In this document: positions 1 through 7,481 of the stretch, one piece after another
How positions within the stretch are numbered: the stretch's first letter is position 1
Layout: every line of letters begins with the position of its first letter
Assembly (NCBI GenBank): GCA_039029935.1
Contig: JBCCFC010000443.1
Span: 1 to 9,645 of the forward strand
Direction of reading: 5' to 3'
Source of the DNA: G039029935 sp039029935
GTDB taxonomy: Bacteria; Chloroflexota; Anaerolineae; Caldilineales; Caldilineaceae
DNA length: 9,645 bases
Notes under the pieces: model-generated
Told to the model about the DNA's origin: nothing
The model's database searches: none
The model's input: the letters and a program-made list of their open reading frames with translations, nothing else
Made by a program: the position numbers and the translations under genes

Positions 1-188
1 CGAATTCCCCTCACAAAGTCAAGATTTGAATAGTTGATTATGGAAGCGTTCCTTGCATGGTTTAGAATTGTTTCAAACTGTTAGGAATCTTACGAAAATC
101 TAACAATCAATTAACCCACTAACAAAGGTTACTATAGAATGCGTGAACTTCTGTGAGGCTGACTACATCCAACAATTGAAGTTTTGGA
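1..188. other. Non-coding left edge, no feature recognised
   Basis: This A+T-rich stretch lies downstream of the TAA at 189-191 that ends the last minus-strand reading frame. I looked for an RNA gene, a terminator hairpin with a T-tract in the minus direction, and a coding frame entering from the left, and found none that is convincing. Only short weak palindromes are present, for example around CAACAATTG near 171-179. It may simply be the spacer beyond a decayed gene. Confidence 0.5.
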
Positions 189-509
189 TTAGTGGCTCAC
201 CACTGGCAAAAATATCCGCTGTGTGACTCCCTGAGACGACTCACTTGCGCCATCATGCTCAATCACACTCGTAACTGGAACTGTCAATACCACAGGCTGC
301 GCCACCAAGCCATCCTCATCAGTTGCATAGACAACGACACGATAGTCACCCACTTGGTCAAAGCCGGCATAGACACCATCATACATACCTGTACCCAATG
401 CTCTACGCCGCTGCAATGAGATGCGGTCCAGCATATCCTCTGTGTTGAGTACGCCGTCGCTGCTGGGCTGCGTTCTGTAGCACTGATATTGACCATGTGT
501 TTCAGCACC
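189..509 (-). pseudogene. C-terminal remnant of a secreted Chloroflexota-type protein
   Basis: A frame open from 509 to the TAA at 189-191 encodes a believable protein tail but has no upstream domain of its own. It contains YDGVYAGF, then DYRVVVYATDEDGL, then a polar stretch, and ends IFLPVVSH. The Gly/Tyr-rich beta pattern resembles the C-terminal beta-sandwich of secreted bacterial peptidases and adhesin-like proteins. The terminal 'FLPVV' tail is typical of exported Chloroflexota proteins; both statements come from family knowledge. It is in a different frame from the calpain-type segment it overlaps (284-509), so the two can only be joined by a frameshift or rearrangement. An upstream TGA at 510-512 closes the frame. 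It is most likely a fragment brought next to the calpain gene by deletion, or the shifted true end of that gene. Confidence 0.5.
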
Positions 510-1114
510 TCATGGCTCTTCCCCCCTGACTCTAATTGCGCGTAGGTTTGACCTGTAAAAACAGCATACGCCTTTTCTAGCAACGAAGCCCAGAGTGAAC
601 CGCGTACATAGGGTTGTGTAAAGATGGCACCGCTTCTATGTGTATAGGATTTACTGCCTGCAAAACTTGGCACTTGTTTGTCAACAGTTACATAGACTGG
701 ATTATCATTCAGAAAAAACCGTACACGGACAGCATCGCCAAGGTCATTCATCATATTGGTGATATGTCGATGATTATTCTGAACAATGGCGGAGATGGTC
801 GCAACCAGATAGCAATCCCCCAAAAAGCCTTGCCGAACCTGGCTTTGCGTTGGCGTTCCAGAGAAAATTGGGGCGTTTCCTTTGTCTTGATACTCATATT
901 CAAACCCTTTATCTTCAAGCCACTGTTGTTTGACCATTTCGGGGTTTCCACCCAAGACGTGCTTTGTGTTTACATAGCCTTTTTTGAGTGCCAAGCCAGT
1001 CGAATTTGCGGGCTTATATTGGATTAAGACATAGTTGCCTGTGCTGTCCGTCTTTGCATAATCTACCTGCACATAGTGGCCTGAAGAAAGCCTGTCTTGA
1101 ATATTTTTCTTACG
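284..1114 (-). pseudogene. Calpain-type (C2) cysteine protease domain, truncated
   Basis: This frame continues directly after the TAG at 1115-1117. It first encodes an SH3-like beta stretch (GHYVQVDYAKTD, YVLIQYKP, GYVNTKHVLG). It then carries the N-terminal half of a calpain catalytic domain: QGFLGDCYLVATISAI with the catalytic Cys encoded at 812-814, and SLWASLLEKAYAVF followed by the conserved ESGG. These match the first two conserved blocks of peptidase family C2. The later GHAY-type His block and NPWG-type Asn block are absent. After about position 500 the frame becomes unlike a protein and stops at 284-286, while a plausible tail lies in another frame. The first possible in-frame start is a GTG at 1070-1072 with no clear ribosome site. 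Bacterial calpain domains often form the toxic end of secreted effectors. As it stands the enzyme should be inactive. Confidence 0.68.
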
Positions 1115-1621
1115 CTAGCCTCCACTTTTGGCGGTGTCTCTCTGACCATACCCGCCCTCTGTGTATTTGTGAACAGCCACCTTTCTCTTAAAGGTGTTAT
1201 TGCTTCTGATCCTTGCAGGCTTAAAGACACGTTGGATTAGATTTGGGGATGTCGATGTTGATTTAGGTGATACAGGGGGCACAGGTAGCTGATTTTGTGG
1301 TTTCTTCGGTTTTCTCTGCACGGATGCAGGCACATGGGCAAAGTTGACAGGATGATGGAATTGGGTAGGCGTTTCAGAGCGATTGTCCAGAGTAGTTATC
1401 GTGGATGGCATTGAACGCTCATGTGAGCGAGAGAGTTGTAATGACGATGTGTGCTGGCGCATCAACTCGCTTGGTTGACCTGAGAAAGCCGAACTCGGTC
1501 CACTGCCTAATGGTTGATGTTCTTGGGTATCTGATTGCTCAGATTGGGCTTGACGATGAACTCGGTCAAATTGTTTGGTTCGACGTTGTGATTTCTGGTT
1601 TGTCTGTGATTTGTTTGTCAT
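1115..1621 (-). CDS. Low-complexity leader fragment, probable 5' part of the broken calpain gene
   Basis: The ATG at 1621-1619 opens 168 residues that are hydrophilic and rich in Ser, Gln, Pro, Lys and Arg, with no membrane segment and no signal peptide. Two short motifs stand out: VQRKPKKP near residue 101 and NLIQRVFKPARI near residue 127. Gln-Arg motifs in a disordered leader are seen at the N-termini of many proteins linked to extracellular contractile injection systems, such as DUF4157 proteins; that link is an inference. The TAG stop at 1117-1115 is in the same frame as the following calpain-type segment, and no stop intervenes from 1114 down to 284. The simplest reading is one ancestral effector gene interrupted by a nonsense codon. 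No good Shine-Dalgarno is seen, only a weak GGGACC about 5 nt before the ATG. Confidence 0.5.
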   Translation of the reverse strand: MTNKSQTNQKSQRRTKQFDRVHRQAQSEQSDTQEHQPLGSGPSSAFSGQPSELMRQHTSSLQLSRSHERSMPSTITTLDNRSETPTQFHHPVNFAHVPASVQRKPKKPQNQLPVPPVSPKSTSTSPNLIQRVFKPARIRSNNTFKRKVAVHKYTEGGYGQRDTAKSGG

Positions 1622-1751
1622 AAGGTCCCAAAAAAAGTAATTGCAAAACGTTCCGCAAGCATGGTTCTATAAAATTCGGCCTGCATAGGATTTGTTCATC
1701 GGGCTTCACATCTAAAACATCTATCAATTCACTTAAGTTCCTCTGGCATTC

Positions 1752-2369
1752 CTAAAAGAATTGCATATGCCCAAGCGTTGCACCAGCGCGCACATGGTCA
1801 TTCGCCGCGATCAACTCTTCGGGCATTGAGGGTAGACAAGCTGATGAGAGGGACAGGCATATATTCCATGACTGTCTCTTCCTCCGTGCCAGTACAATGT
1901 ATAGATGGGCCAGTTCGGTTGTGTTCTCTGTTGATAGCCGCGCCAGCCCTTGATAGAGGGATACATCATCAACACGCCACTGTTGTGCCAAAGATTGACA
2001 CGCACCATACTCTTCCCAAGACAGCAGCTTTCCTGTGGCTTCGCCTGCAATATTAGGAATCACCGTTGGGAAGCCAATTAGCTGTAGAAAGGAGTCGACC
2101 CAACTCTCCAATGGCTGTGCTGGCGGCGCATTCTCAATGAGACGAATTGACACCCAATCGCTGATGTTTGCGCCAAAGTAGGTCTGTTCCTTTTGGATGA
2201 TGGGCTTCAGCGCGCCCATGCTCATGCCCAGATTGGTTTCAGAGACCTCTGTCCTGGATTGCCAACGGCCTGGAATCGGCAGTTCAATTGCCAAGGGTTG
2301 GCTGTGAATTGTCCTTGTCGGCCACTGTGGATGTGTGCTGGGTTGGACCCAGATTGGAATAGCGTTCAT
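1752..2369 (-). CDS. Hypothetical protein, possible DcrB/PsbP-like fold
   Basis: I do not recognise this family with confidence. From the ATG at 2369-2367 it encodes 205 residues; a TTG at 2429 would add 20 and overlap the glycosyltransferase gene by 23 nt. The protein looks real: an early PLAIELP-like strand and GRW, a middle segment with SLESW-like spacing (PLESWVDSFLQLIGFP), SLYQGLARLS, then a strand pair (LAHLYIVLARR, SWNICLSLSSA) and a helix ending RAGATLGHMQFF. That order of strands and helices, with 'E-S-W-V-D-x-x-L-x-x-L', resembles DcrB/DUF1795 and Mog1/PsbP proteins, some of which are chaperones for secreted effectors. It sits 37 nt downstream of the glycosyltransferase and 130 nt upstream of the broken calpain gene. 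There is no signal peptide. The fold suggestion is an inference. Confidence 0.6.
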   Translation of the reverse strand: MNAIPIWVQPSTHPQWPTRTIHSQPLAIELPIPGRWQSRTEVSETNLGMSMGALKPIIQKEQTYFGANISDWVSIRLIENAPPAQPLESWVDSFLQLIGFPTVIPNIAGEATGKLLSWEEYGACQSLAQQWRVDDVSLYQGLARLSTENTTELAHLYIVLARRKRQSWNICLSLSSACLPSMPEELIAANDHVRAGATLGHMQFF

Positions 2370-2406
2370 CGATCCATCCGTTGAAAACACCTTGATAAAA
2401 TCTTGG

Positions 2407-3450
2407 TTAAACAAAAAGCGGGCGCACAAAGCCCCCTACAACCTCTCGCTTTGGGGGCACTTGCTGATCAAAAGCATCTAATACCAAATCACGCACAGCG
2501 ACCAATTCCTCACGTCCCGACGGAACCAGCGTACTTAGCACCAATCTTGGCAGATGATTATCGAGCCACTGTGCCACAAAATGACCGGGCACATTGAGCC
2601 GTTTGCAGGGCCAAATGATCATGTCGGCGGTGAGTTGGGCGCGGTTGAGTTGCGCAAAGGTAGAGACGGGCTGCTCGTCAAAGGTGCGGCGGTTGACGGT
2701 TGCCAATGTGCCACCACTTTTGATGGCCTCGACAATGGGGACGGCTTCGCAGTTGTGGCGATAGTAGGCGAATTCGCCACATCCGGCCATGTTGGGTGAT
2801 GTTGTAAAGACATCGATGGCCGTCTGGCGTGTGTAGAGTTTGTAGCCAGAGTGGAAGTCGGGGTACTCGTCCAGTGTGTTGGTAAACTGGAGGGTCATCG
2901 GTGTGCCAGTGATGGCGGCGTCATAGTGCAGGGCATCCATCATCATGCGGTCGGCCAATTCTTCGAGTTCACCACGCAGAAAACCCATTGGCCGATGACA
3001 GGAACGACGGTCCCCCAGCACAAGAACTCGTTCGGTGTTGAGTTGGCTGGCGACATGTTCTGCTGCCCAGACAAAGTTAAGGGCTTCATTGGCAAAGTGG
3101 TCACAGTCAGAATCGGCTGAAATGATGTAATGCAGATCGGTTTTTTCGAGCAGTTTGGCGACTGCGTTGCGTACTGCCGCCAGCTTGCCTCGATTACGTT
3201 CAGCCTCGACCAACTGTACACCATATTCGGCAACCATCTGCCGCCCTTGTTCGGCGGCTCTTGGTGAACCATCGATGGTGAGACAGATGTTGGTTGGGTC
3301 GTTTATCTCGCGTGCAAATCCGTGTACGGTGTCTCGGAGCAGTGACAAGGACATTTCTGCTTGTTCATCATCGGTATTGGGCGAGAGGTAGAGGGGGATG
3401 ACGACGCCCGTCTGCTCTTCTAAAATTTTGATAGCACCGCGCATGTTCAT
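2407..3450 (-). CDS. GT-A fold glycosyltransferase-like protein
   Basis: This 347-residue protein has the layout of a GT-A (family 2-like) nucleotide-sugar transferase. The first strand VVIPLYLSPN is near residue 16, followed by a helix. CLTIDGSP is near 56, NRGKLAAVRNA at 86-96, and the acidic IISADSDCDHF at 109-119 is the likely metal and nucleotide-sugar binding DxD. Further on are GDRRSCHRPMGFLRGE and DFHSGYKLYTR, an acceptor-side block. No membrane helix is visible, so it is probably cytoplasmic or peripheral. The start at 3450 is preceded by AAGGAT about 8 nt upstream. It follows uxaC by 101 nt, with a candidate terminator between them, so it may be a separate unit. Donor and acceptor cannot be told from the sequence, and the exact CAZy family is uncertain. 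Confidence 0.72.
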   Translation of the reverse strand: MNMRGAIKILEEQTGVVIPLYLSPNTDDEQAEMSLSLLRDTVHGFAREINDPTNICLTIDGSPRAAEQGRQMVAEYGVQLVEAERNRGKLAAVRNAVAKLLEKTDLHYIISADSDCDHFANEALNFVWAAEHVASQLNTERVLVLGDRRSCHRPMGFLRGELEELADRMMMDALHYDAAITGTPMTLQFTNTLDEYPDFHSGYKLYTRQTAIDVFTTSPNMAGCGEFAYYRHNCEAVPIVEAIKSGGTLATVNRRTFDEQPVSTFAQLNRAQLTADMIIWPCKRLNVPGHFVAQWLDNHLPRLVLSTLVPSGREELVAVRDLVLDAFDQQVPPKREVVGGFVRPLFV

Positions 3451-3483
3451 TGATGTCTATCCTTGTTGCATAGGAGAGCACAC

Positions 3484-3534
3484 AAAAGTAAAACAGATTG
3501 CCAACCTGTTATCAGCCCGAAGATTAGCAATCTG
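3484..3534 (-). terminator. Candidate intrinsic terminator after uxaC
   Basis: Read on the minus strand, CAGATTGC (3534-3527) and GCAATCTG (3501-3494) form a perfect 8-bp stem around a 25-nt loop. The stem is followed at once by TTTTACTTTT (3493-3484). It begins 17 nt after the uxaC stop codon. The stem is only half G+C and the loop is long, so termination may be weak. It would separate the hexuronate genes from the glycosyltransferase gene. Confidence 0.45.
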
Positions 3535-3535
3535 C

Positions 3536-3552
3536 GCTACAAATTTTGTAGC
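3536..3552. repeat. 17-bp palindrome at the uxaC stop codon
   Basis: GCTACAAA and TTTGTAGC flank a single central T, giving a perfect palindrome whose right end overlaps the last base of the uxaC TAG stop. CTACAAATT recurs immediately to the right (3552-3560), inside the end of uxaC. It could be an operator-like site or part of the 3' transcript structure together with the adjacent terminator hairpin. No function can be assigned from the sequence alone. Confidence 0.35.
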
Positions 3553-4967
3553 TACAAATTATATGCGCTCTTGGCTAACCCATAGGACAACGCCGACACC
3601 ATCTCTTCGGCATCCTCCATGTCCACCAACTGACGCACCACCAAGCCTGCGACCCAGTTGGCACTCGCTCTACGCCAGAGGTTGTGCCGTGCGGGGATTG
3701 ATGGGAAGGCGCGCGTGTCATCGTTGAAGCCGCTGGTGTTGTAGATGCCCGTCGTCTCCATCACTTGGTCGAAATAGCGACGAATGCCGTTGAGACTGTC
3801 ATGGAACCACCAAGGTGGCCCCAAGCGCAGTGATGGATAGTGACCGACTAGTGGGGCAAGTTCGCGTGAATAGGCGCTCTCGTTGAGCGTGAAGAGAATC
3901 AGCTTGAAGCGTGCATCGTTGCCATACTTGGTTAGCACATCGCGCAGGTTGCGGGTGTATTCGCTGTTGACCGGAATATCCGCACCCATATCACGGCCAA
4001 AGTTTTCCATCAACAGGGCATTGTGGTTGCGGAACGAGCCGTTGTGAATCTGCATGACCAGCCCATCCTCGACACTCATGCGCGCATTTTCCATGAGCAT
4101 GTGGTGCATAAAACGCAGCGCATCATCCGCAGACACTTCATCGCTCCCTATCAGTGCTTTCTGGAAAAGTGACTCCACCTCTGTTGCCGACATCTCAGCA
4201 AAGCGTGGCACAAAGGCATCGTGGTCGGTTGCGGCTGCACCCATGTTCTTGAAATGGGTACGCTGTGCTTCCAGCGCTTGGATGTAGGCGGCATAGTTGT
4301 GGATGGTGACGCCGCTGACTTGGCTCAACGTGTTGATGTTTGCTCGCCATTCATTTGTGCCGATATTGTTAATCACATTATCCGGTCGAAATGTGGGTCT
4401 GATACTGCCCGACCAGCCAGAATCACGGATAGCTTGATGGTATTCCAGCGTATCAGTGGCGGCATCGGTCGTACACAACACCTCAATGTTGAAGCGTTCA
4501 TAAAGGCGACGCGGGTTGAATTCAGGCGTGGCGAGTTTCTCCGACAGTTGGTCGTAGATGGCCTGTGCGTTTTCGCTGTTGAGTTTGAGTGTGATGCCAA
4601 AGACATCTTGCAATTCATCGTTGAGCCATATGCCTGTGGGTGTCCCTCGGAATAGATAATAATGGTCGGCAAAAACTTGCCAGATTTGGCGATGGTCTGT
4701 GGCTGATACAGTGCCATTTTTGCGCGCAATGTCTAAGTCTTCGAGTTTGATACCCTGTGAGTAGAGCATCCGAAAGACATAATGATCGGGAATAATCAGC
4801 ATATCCACAGGGGTGCCAAAGCTGTAATCTGGATCGGCAAAGAGGCGCGGGTCAACATGGCCGTGTGGGCAGATCAACGGCAACGTTGAGACCTGTGTAT
4901 AGAGTTCGTAGGCGATTTCTTGTTGTTGTGGGTTTGGATCAAAAAAGCGATAGTTTCTGTCAGTCAT
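3552..4967 (-). CDS. uxaC: Uronate (glucuronate) isomerase UxaC
   Basis: UxaC interconverts D-glucuronate and D-fructuronate, and D-galacturonate and D-tagaturonate, the first step of hexuronate breakdown in the cytoplasm. The 471-residue length is normal for the family. Visible family blocks are LICPHGHVDPRLF at 31-43, with the metal-binding His pair H35 and H37; LCTTDAATD at 164-172; AATDHDAF at 245-252; VMQIHNGSFRNHN at 304-316; and GFNDDTRAF with PARHNLWRRA at 413-434. The CPHGHVDP form marks it as a divergent clade compared with the E. coli enzyme. The start is preceded by a weak TGGAA about 6 nt upstream, and it lies 19 nt after the Uma2 gene, so it is probably co-transcribed and partly coupled. 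It ends with TAG. Assignment is strong. Confidence 0.93.
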   Translation of the reverse strand: MTDRNYRFFDPNPQQQEIAYELYTQVSTLPLICPHGHVDPRLFADPDYSFGTPVDMLIIPDHYVFRMLYSQGIKLEDLDIARKNGTVSATDHRQIWQVFADHYYLFRGTPTGIWLNDELQDVFGITLKLNSENAQAIYDQLSEKLATPEFNPRRLYERFNIEVLCTTDAATDTLEYHQAIRDSGWSGSIRPTFRPDNVINNIGTNEWRANINTLSQVSGVTIHNYAAYIQALEAQRTHFKNMGAAATDHDAFVPRFAEMSATEVESLFQKALIGSDEVSADDALRFMHHMLMENARMSVEDGLVMQIHNGSFRNHNALLMENFGRDMGADIPVNSEYTRNLRDVLTKYGNDARFKLILFTLNESAYSRELAPLVGHYPSLRLGPPWWFHDSLNGIRRYFDQVMETTGIYNTSGFNDDTRAFPSIPARHNLWRRASANWVAGLVVRQLVDMEDAEEMVSALSYGLAKSAYNL

Positions 4968-4986
4968 AGTGTGTTCCAGTAATCGG

Positions 4987-5853
4987 TTATGTTAATGAAG
5001 ATAAATCATCCGATAATCCAGCTTGTTTTAACAGAGCCATTGCCTGTTCTAGCAACGCTTTATTGCGCTCATTTTCAACCTCAGTCTCTGCAAGTTTTGC
5101 CTCAGCTACTGCTCGCGCCTCTGCTTCGTCTCGATGTGCTTTTAAAGCTTCTTTCAAGTCATCATCTTTTTCAACATGAGAGCGAAACGGACGACCATTA
5201 GGTAAAAATAGCTTCATCTTTTTGTTTCGCATCGTAAAGCAAATACCCAGGCGTGGACTATACCAATTCTGCATATCTGCAATCTCTTGTAGTGTCTCGC
5301 CTTCACGCAACCAACCACACAGTTCACCCTTGGCCGGGTCATAGGTGTAGTATTCCTCGACACGGTATCGATTGTAGAAGGCAAATTTTTTGTCTTTCTC
5401 GGCTTGCTTATTGCCTGGCGGCCAAATCTCCAGCACAACTTGCGGCGCAATATCCCCTTCTTCCCATTGCCTATAGGACCCACGTCGTCCTTTGGGTCTG
5501 CCAAAGACCACCATAACATCTGGGGCATATTTGATATCATTTCGACCTTCTACTGGATACCAAAATAGATCGCCCGCAACAAAAACGTTTGGGGCTTTTT
5601 TGAAGAGAATTTCTACATTGCCCTTGAAGTTGGTCAGTTCGTCGTATTGCTCAGTGTTTTCAGCCATAGGCATCCCGTCGCTTTCTGGATAGATAATCGG
5701 TGATTTGATGGTTTTCTGATAGTTCCTCGCCCCATTTTTCGTTTTAATTGCAGGCTTGGGCAATATGCTTGGCATCAATCCTGTTGATGCCGCATCCCCT
5801 GTAGCGACATCCCCTGTGGCGACATCCACTGTGCTGACCTCAAAATTAGACAT
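4987..5853 (-). CDS. Uma2 family (DUF820) PD-(D/E)XK nuclease-like protein
   Basis: This 288-residue protein matches the Uma2/DUF820 fold. Visible blocks are NVFVAGDLFWYP near 89-100, KYAPDVMVVFG at 108-118 with the conserved PD, QVVLEIWPPGNK at 138-149 with the acidic residue E142, and DKKFAFYNRYRVEEYYTYDP at 154-173. These supply the D, E and K residues expected of a PD-(D/E)XK core. The usual 'ExxSPS' segment is here EIWPPGN, so activity is uncertain. Residues 225-275 are a charged Ala/Glu-rich coiled coil, a common Uma2 tail. The N-terminus carries a duplicated VATGD motif and looks disordered. A strong GAGGAGA ribosome site (5858-5864) fixes the ATG. It sits between uxaE (56 nt away) and uxaC (19 nt), an unexpected place. 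Its biological role is unknown; the family is highly multiplied in cyanobacteria and Chloroflexota. Confidence 0.85.
   Translation of the reverse strand: MSNFEVSTVDVATGDVATGDAASTGLMPSILPKPAIKTKNGARNYQKTIKSPIIYPESDGMPMAENTEQYDELTNFKGNVEILFKKAPNVFVAGDLFWYPVEGRNDIKYAPDVMVVFGRPKGRRGSYRQWEEGDIAPQVVLEIWPPGNKQAEKDKKFAFYNRYRVEEYYTYDPAKGELCGWLREGETLQEIADMQNWYSPRLGICFTMRNKKMKLFLPNGRPFRSHVEKDDDLKEALKAHRDEAEARAVAEAKLAETEVENERNKALLEQAMALLKQAGLSDDLSSLT
5796..5840. repeat. 15-bp tandem repeat inside the Uma2 gene
   Basis: Two 15-bp units, CCCCTGTAGCGACAT (5796-5810) and CCCCTGTGGCGACAT (5811-5825), differ at one base. A degenerate third unit follows at 5826-5840. On the coding strand they encode the repeated Val-Ala-Thr-Gly-Asp at residues 11-20 of the Uma2 protein. 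Because the unit is a multiple of three, slippage would change the length of the N-terminal tail without breaking the frame. Confidence 0.75.
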
Positions 5854-5909
5854 GGACTCTCCTCAAAAAAGACCTCTTTGTTTCTCTTCGCTCTATGCGG
5901 TTCAGTAAT

Positions 5910-7481
5910 TTAACTGAATAGATCAAAATGTTTTCGGAAATGTTCTTCAATCATATCCGTGTAAACATGCTGATGCGTTTCGAGCGTGTTGAAAAAGGTG
6001 CGACGGAATGTTGGATGGTTGAGTACTGAGCCAAAGGTGACATGTAGGACTTCACGCGCATGAAAATCATCCAGCACATTGGGTAGTGAAATATCGGCCA
6101 TAACAAAGGTGGCTGGAATCAGTTCCTCGTCGGCAGAGACATGATAGCCAGCACGGTCGGCAGGGTAGCAATCTCCTGCAAAATCCATAATATGACGGAA
6201 GAATCCAGGATTGACTTTGGCAATGGTTCGTAGTGCTTCTAGATAGCTTGTGCCTGCGGTTTTGAGATGTAGCAAGTCGCCTGCAATCCGTGAGGCAACC
6301 GGATAGATGCTAAACTTGTCCGAGCCAGAGTGTAGGCTAAGTTTATATGGTCCATACTTCTTGGCAACAGCCATATGGTCACTAAAGGATTTTGCAAAGT
6401 CGTTGACATCACCGATATAATCCACACCTTTTTCAAACGTACCAACATAACGTGGTGCAAGACTGACCACTTTGATTTTGAGTCGTTTTAGCTCTGAGGC
6501 AATGTAGATGTGTTCGGTTAACGACGTAACGGTTGCCGTTTCATCCACGCTCATCTCAACCTCGAAGGGCTGATCCTTCATCGCTTCTTGCATGTGTTTG
6601 TACATGGTGGCAGTGTGTGCGACCGCTTTACCATACTTGGCCGCTGCACGCAGGACATCCTCTTCACTCATGGTTATGGACAGCGGACCGTTGACGCTTT
6701 TAAGGTCAATCTTTTTGTCCACCAACGTTTTCATAAAGTCGGCCTCTTTGATATCCAATACCTTCCAGGGCAACGCTTTGACCTTTTTCTTGAGATCCGC
6801 AACGGAGGCGGTATTGGCCTCGTCATCAACATGGTCGCCTGGATCAATCGTGAAAAAGGTGAACCCCGCTTCTGCACACACATCCACATCTTTGGTCGTT
6901 TTCAAGTGGTCGGCATCTGCCCCAAAGCCGTCACGCCAGCCTTCTTCAAAGACACCCCATGTCGCATCATCCATGACTTGCTGCGGTGTGCGGCCTGTAC
7001 GCGCATTTTCGCGGATAGATTGTTGGGCAAGGATTGGCATGAGTTTGTTGGGACTGCTGCGGAACGCGTGGATATGTCCAACAGTGGCAAGCCCCAAGCG
7101 GTCACCTGTGCCTGCGGATTTCTTCAACCCTAGCGGTTGTGCCACAAGATAGGGCAAGATAGTACGCAAGGTCGCCAACGTAGCGGCGTTGGCAGGGACT
7201 GTGCCATACTTGACATCTTTGCCTTCTACTTTGACAACATCTGGCTCAGTTTCAAATTTCTTAAAGGTTGCCACGCGTGTAGAAAGCATGCCGACATGTT
7301 TTTCTCGTTGACCATCCTTGCCTAAAAAGAAGAGTGTTCTGCCTATCACCACAATCGAGCGTGGATACACATCCAACCCGCTCACGCCTTCCAATGTGCG
7401 TGAAACCTCACTGGCGTCCTCGGTCGATAATGCTGGTGCCAAATTGTCGCTTTTTAGAATGTCAAGAATTGCTACTGCCAT
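5910..7481 (-). CDS. uxaE: Tagaturonate/fructuronate epimerase UxaE
   Basis: UxaE interconverts D-tagaturonate and D-fructuronate at C4 and so lets galacturonate join the glucuronate branch; the Thermotoga maritima enzyme TM0440 is the reference. The 523-residue protein shows the family blocks GDRLGLATVGHIHAF at 126-140, SIRENARTGRTPQQVMDDAT at 155-174, GADADHLKT at 187-195, FTIDPGDHVDDEANT at 210-224, LSLHSGSDKFSIYP at 381-394, DFAGDCYPADRAGYHVSADE at 433-452 and HVTFGSVLNHP at 480-490. The His and acidic residues in these blocks are likely metal ligands, since the family is metal dependent. The start is supported by AAGGA (7487-7491) and a second AGGAG just upstream. It follows uxuB by 100 nt that hold a hairpin repeat, and precedes the Uma2 gene by 56 nt. 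It has no signal peptide, as expected for a cytoplasmic enzyme. Confidence 0.92.
   Translation of the reverse strand: MAVAILDILKSDNLAPALSTEDASEVSRTLEGVSGLDVYPRSIVVIGRTLFFLGKDGQREKHVGMLSTRVATFKKFETEPDVVKVEGKDVKYGTVPANAATLATLRTILPYLVAQPLGLKKSAGTGDRLGLATVGHIHAFRSSPNKLMPILAQQSIRENARTGRTPQQVMDDATWGVFEEGWRDGFGADADHLKTTKDVDVCAEAGFTFFTIDPGDHVDDEANTASVADLKKKVKALPWKVLDIKEADFMKTLVDKKIDLKSVNGPLSITMSEEDVLRAAAKYGKAVAHTATMYKHMQEAMKDQPFEVEMSVDETATVTSLTEHIYIASELKRLKIKVVSLAPRYVGTFEKGVDYIGDVNDFAKSFSDHMAVAKKYGPYKLSLHSGSDKFSIYPVASRIAGDLLHLKTAGTSYLEALRTIAKVNPGFFRHIMDFAGDCYPADRAGYHVSADEELIPATFVMADISLPNVLDDFHAREVLHVTFGSVLNHPTFRRTFFNTLETHQHVYTDMIEEHFRKHFDLFS

Noticed and set aside
614..1027. Plus-strand open frame of about 137 codons opposite the calpain segment
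   Set aside because: The minus strand carries the clear GDCYL and LLEKAYA blocks here, so the plus frame is a shadow.
1115..1117. TAG as a recoded sense codon (pyrrolysine or suppressor)
   Set aside because: uxaC and the partial SDR also end in TAG at their natural C-termini, no dedicated downstream element is visible, and the gene also has a frame change, so simple decay is the better explanation.
4221..4655. Plus-strand open frame of about 144 codons opposite uxaC
   Set aside because: It is fully contained in uxaC, whose motifs are conserved across this region; the plus-strand translation has no family features.
6588..7152. Two long plus-strand open frames (about 181 and 186 codons) opposite uxaE
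   Set aside because: They lie entirely within a strongly recognised minus-strand gene, are Cys/Ser-rich, show no domain and have no ribosome site; they are antisense shadows.
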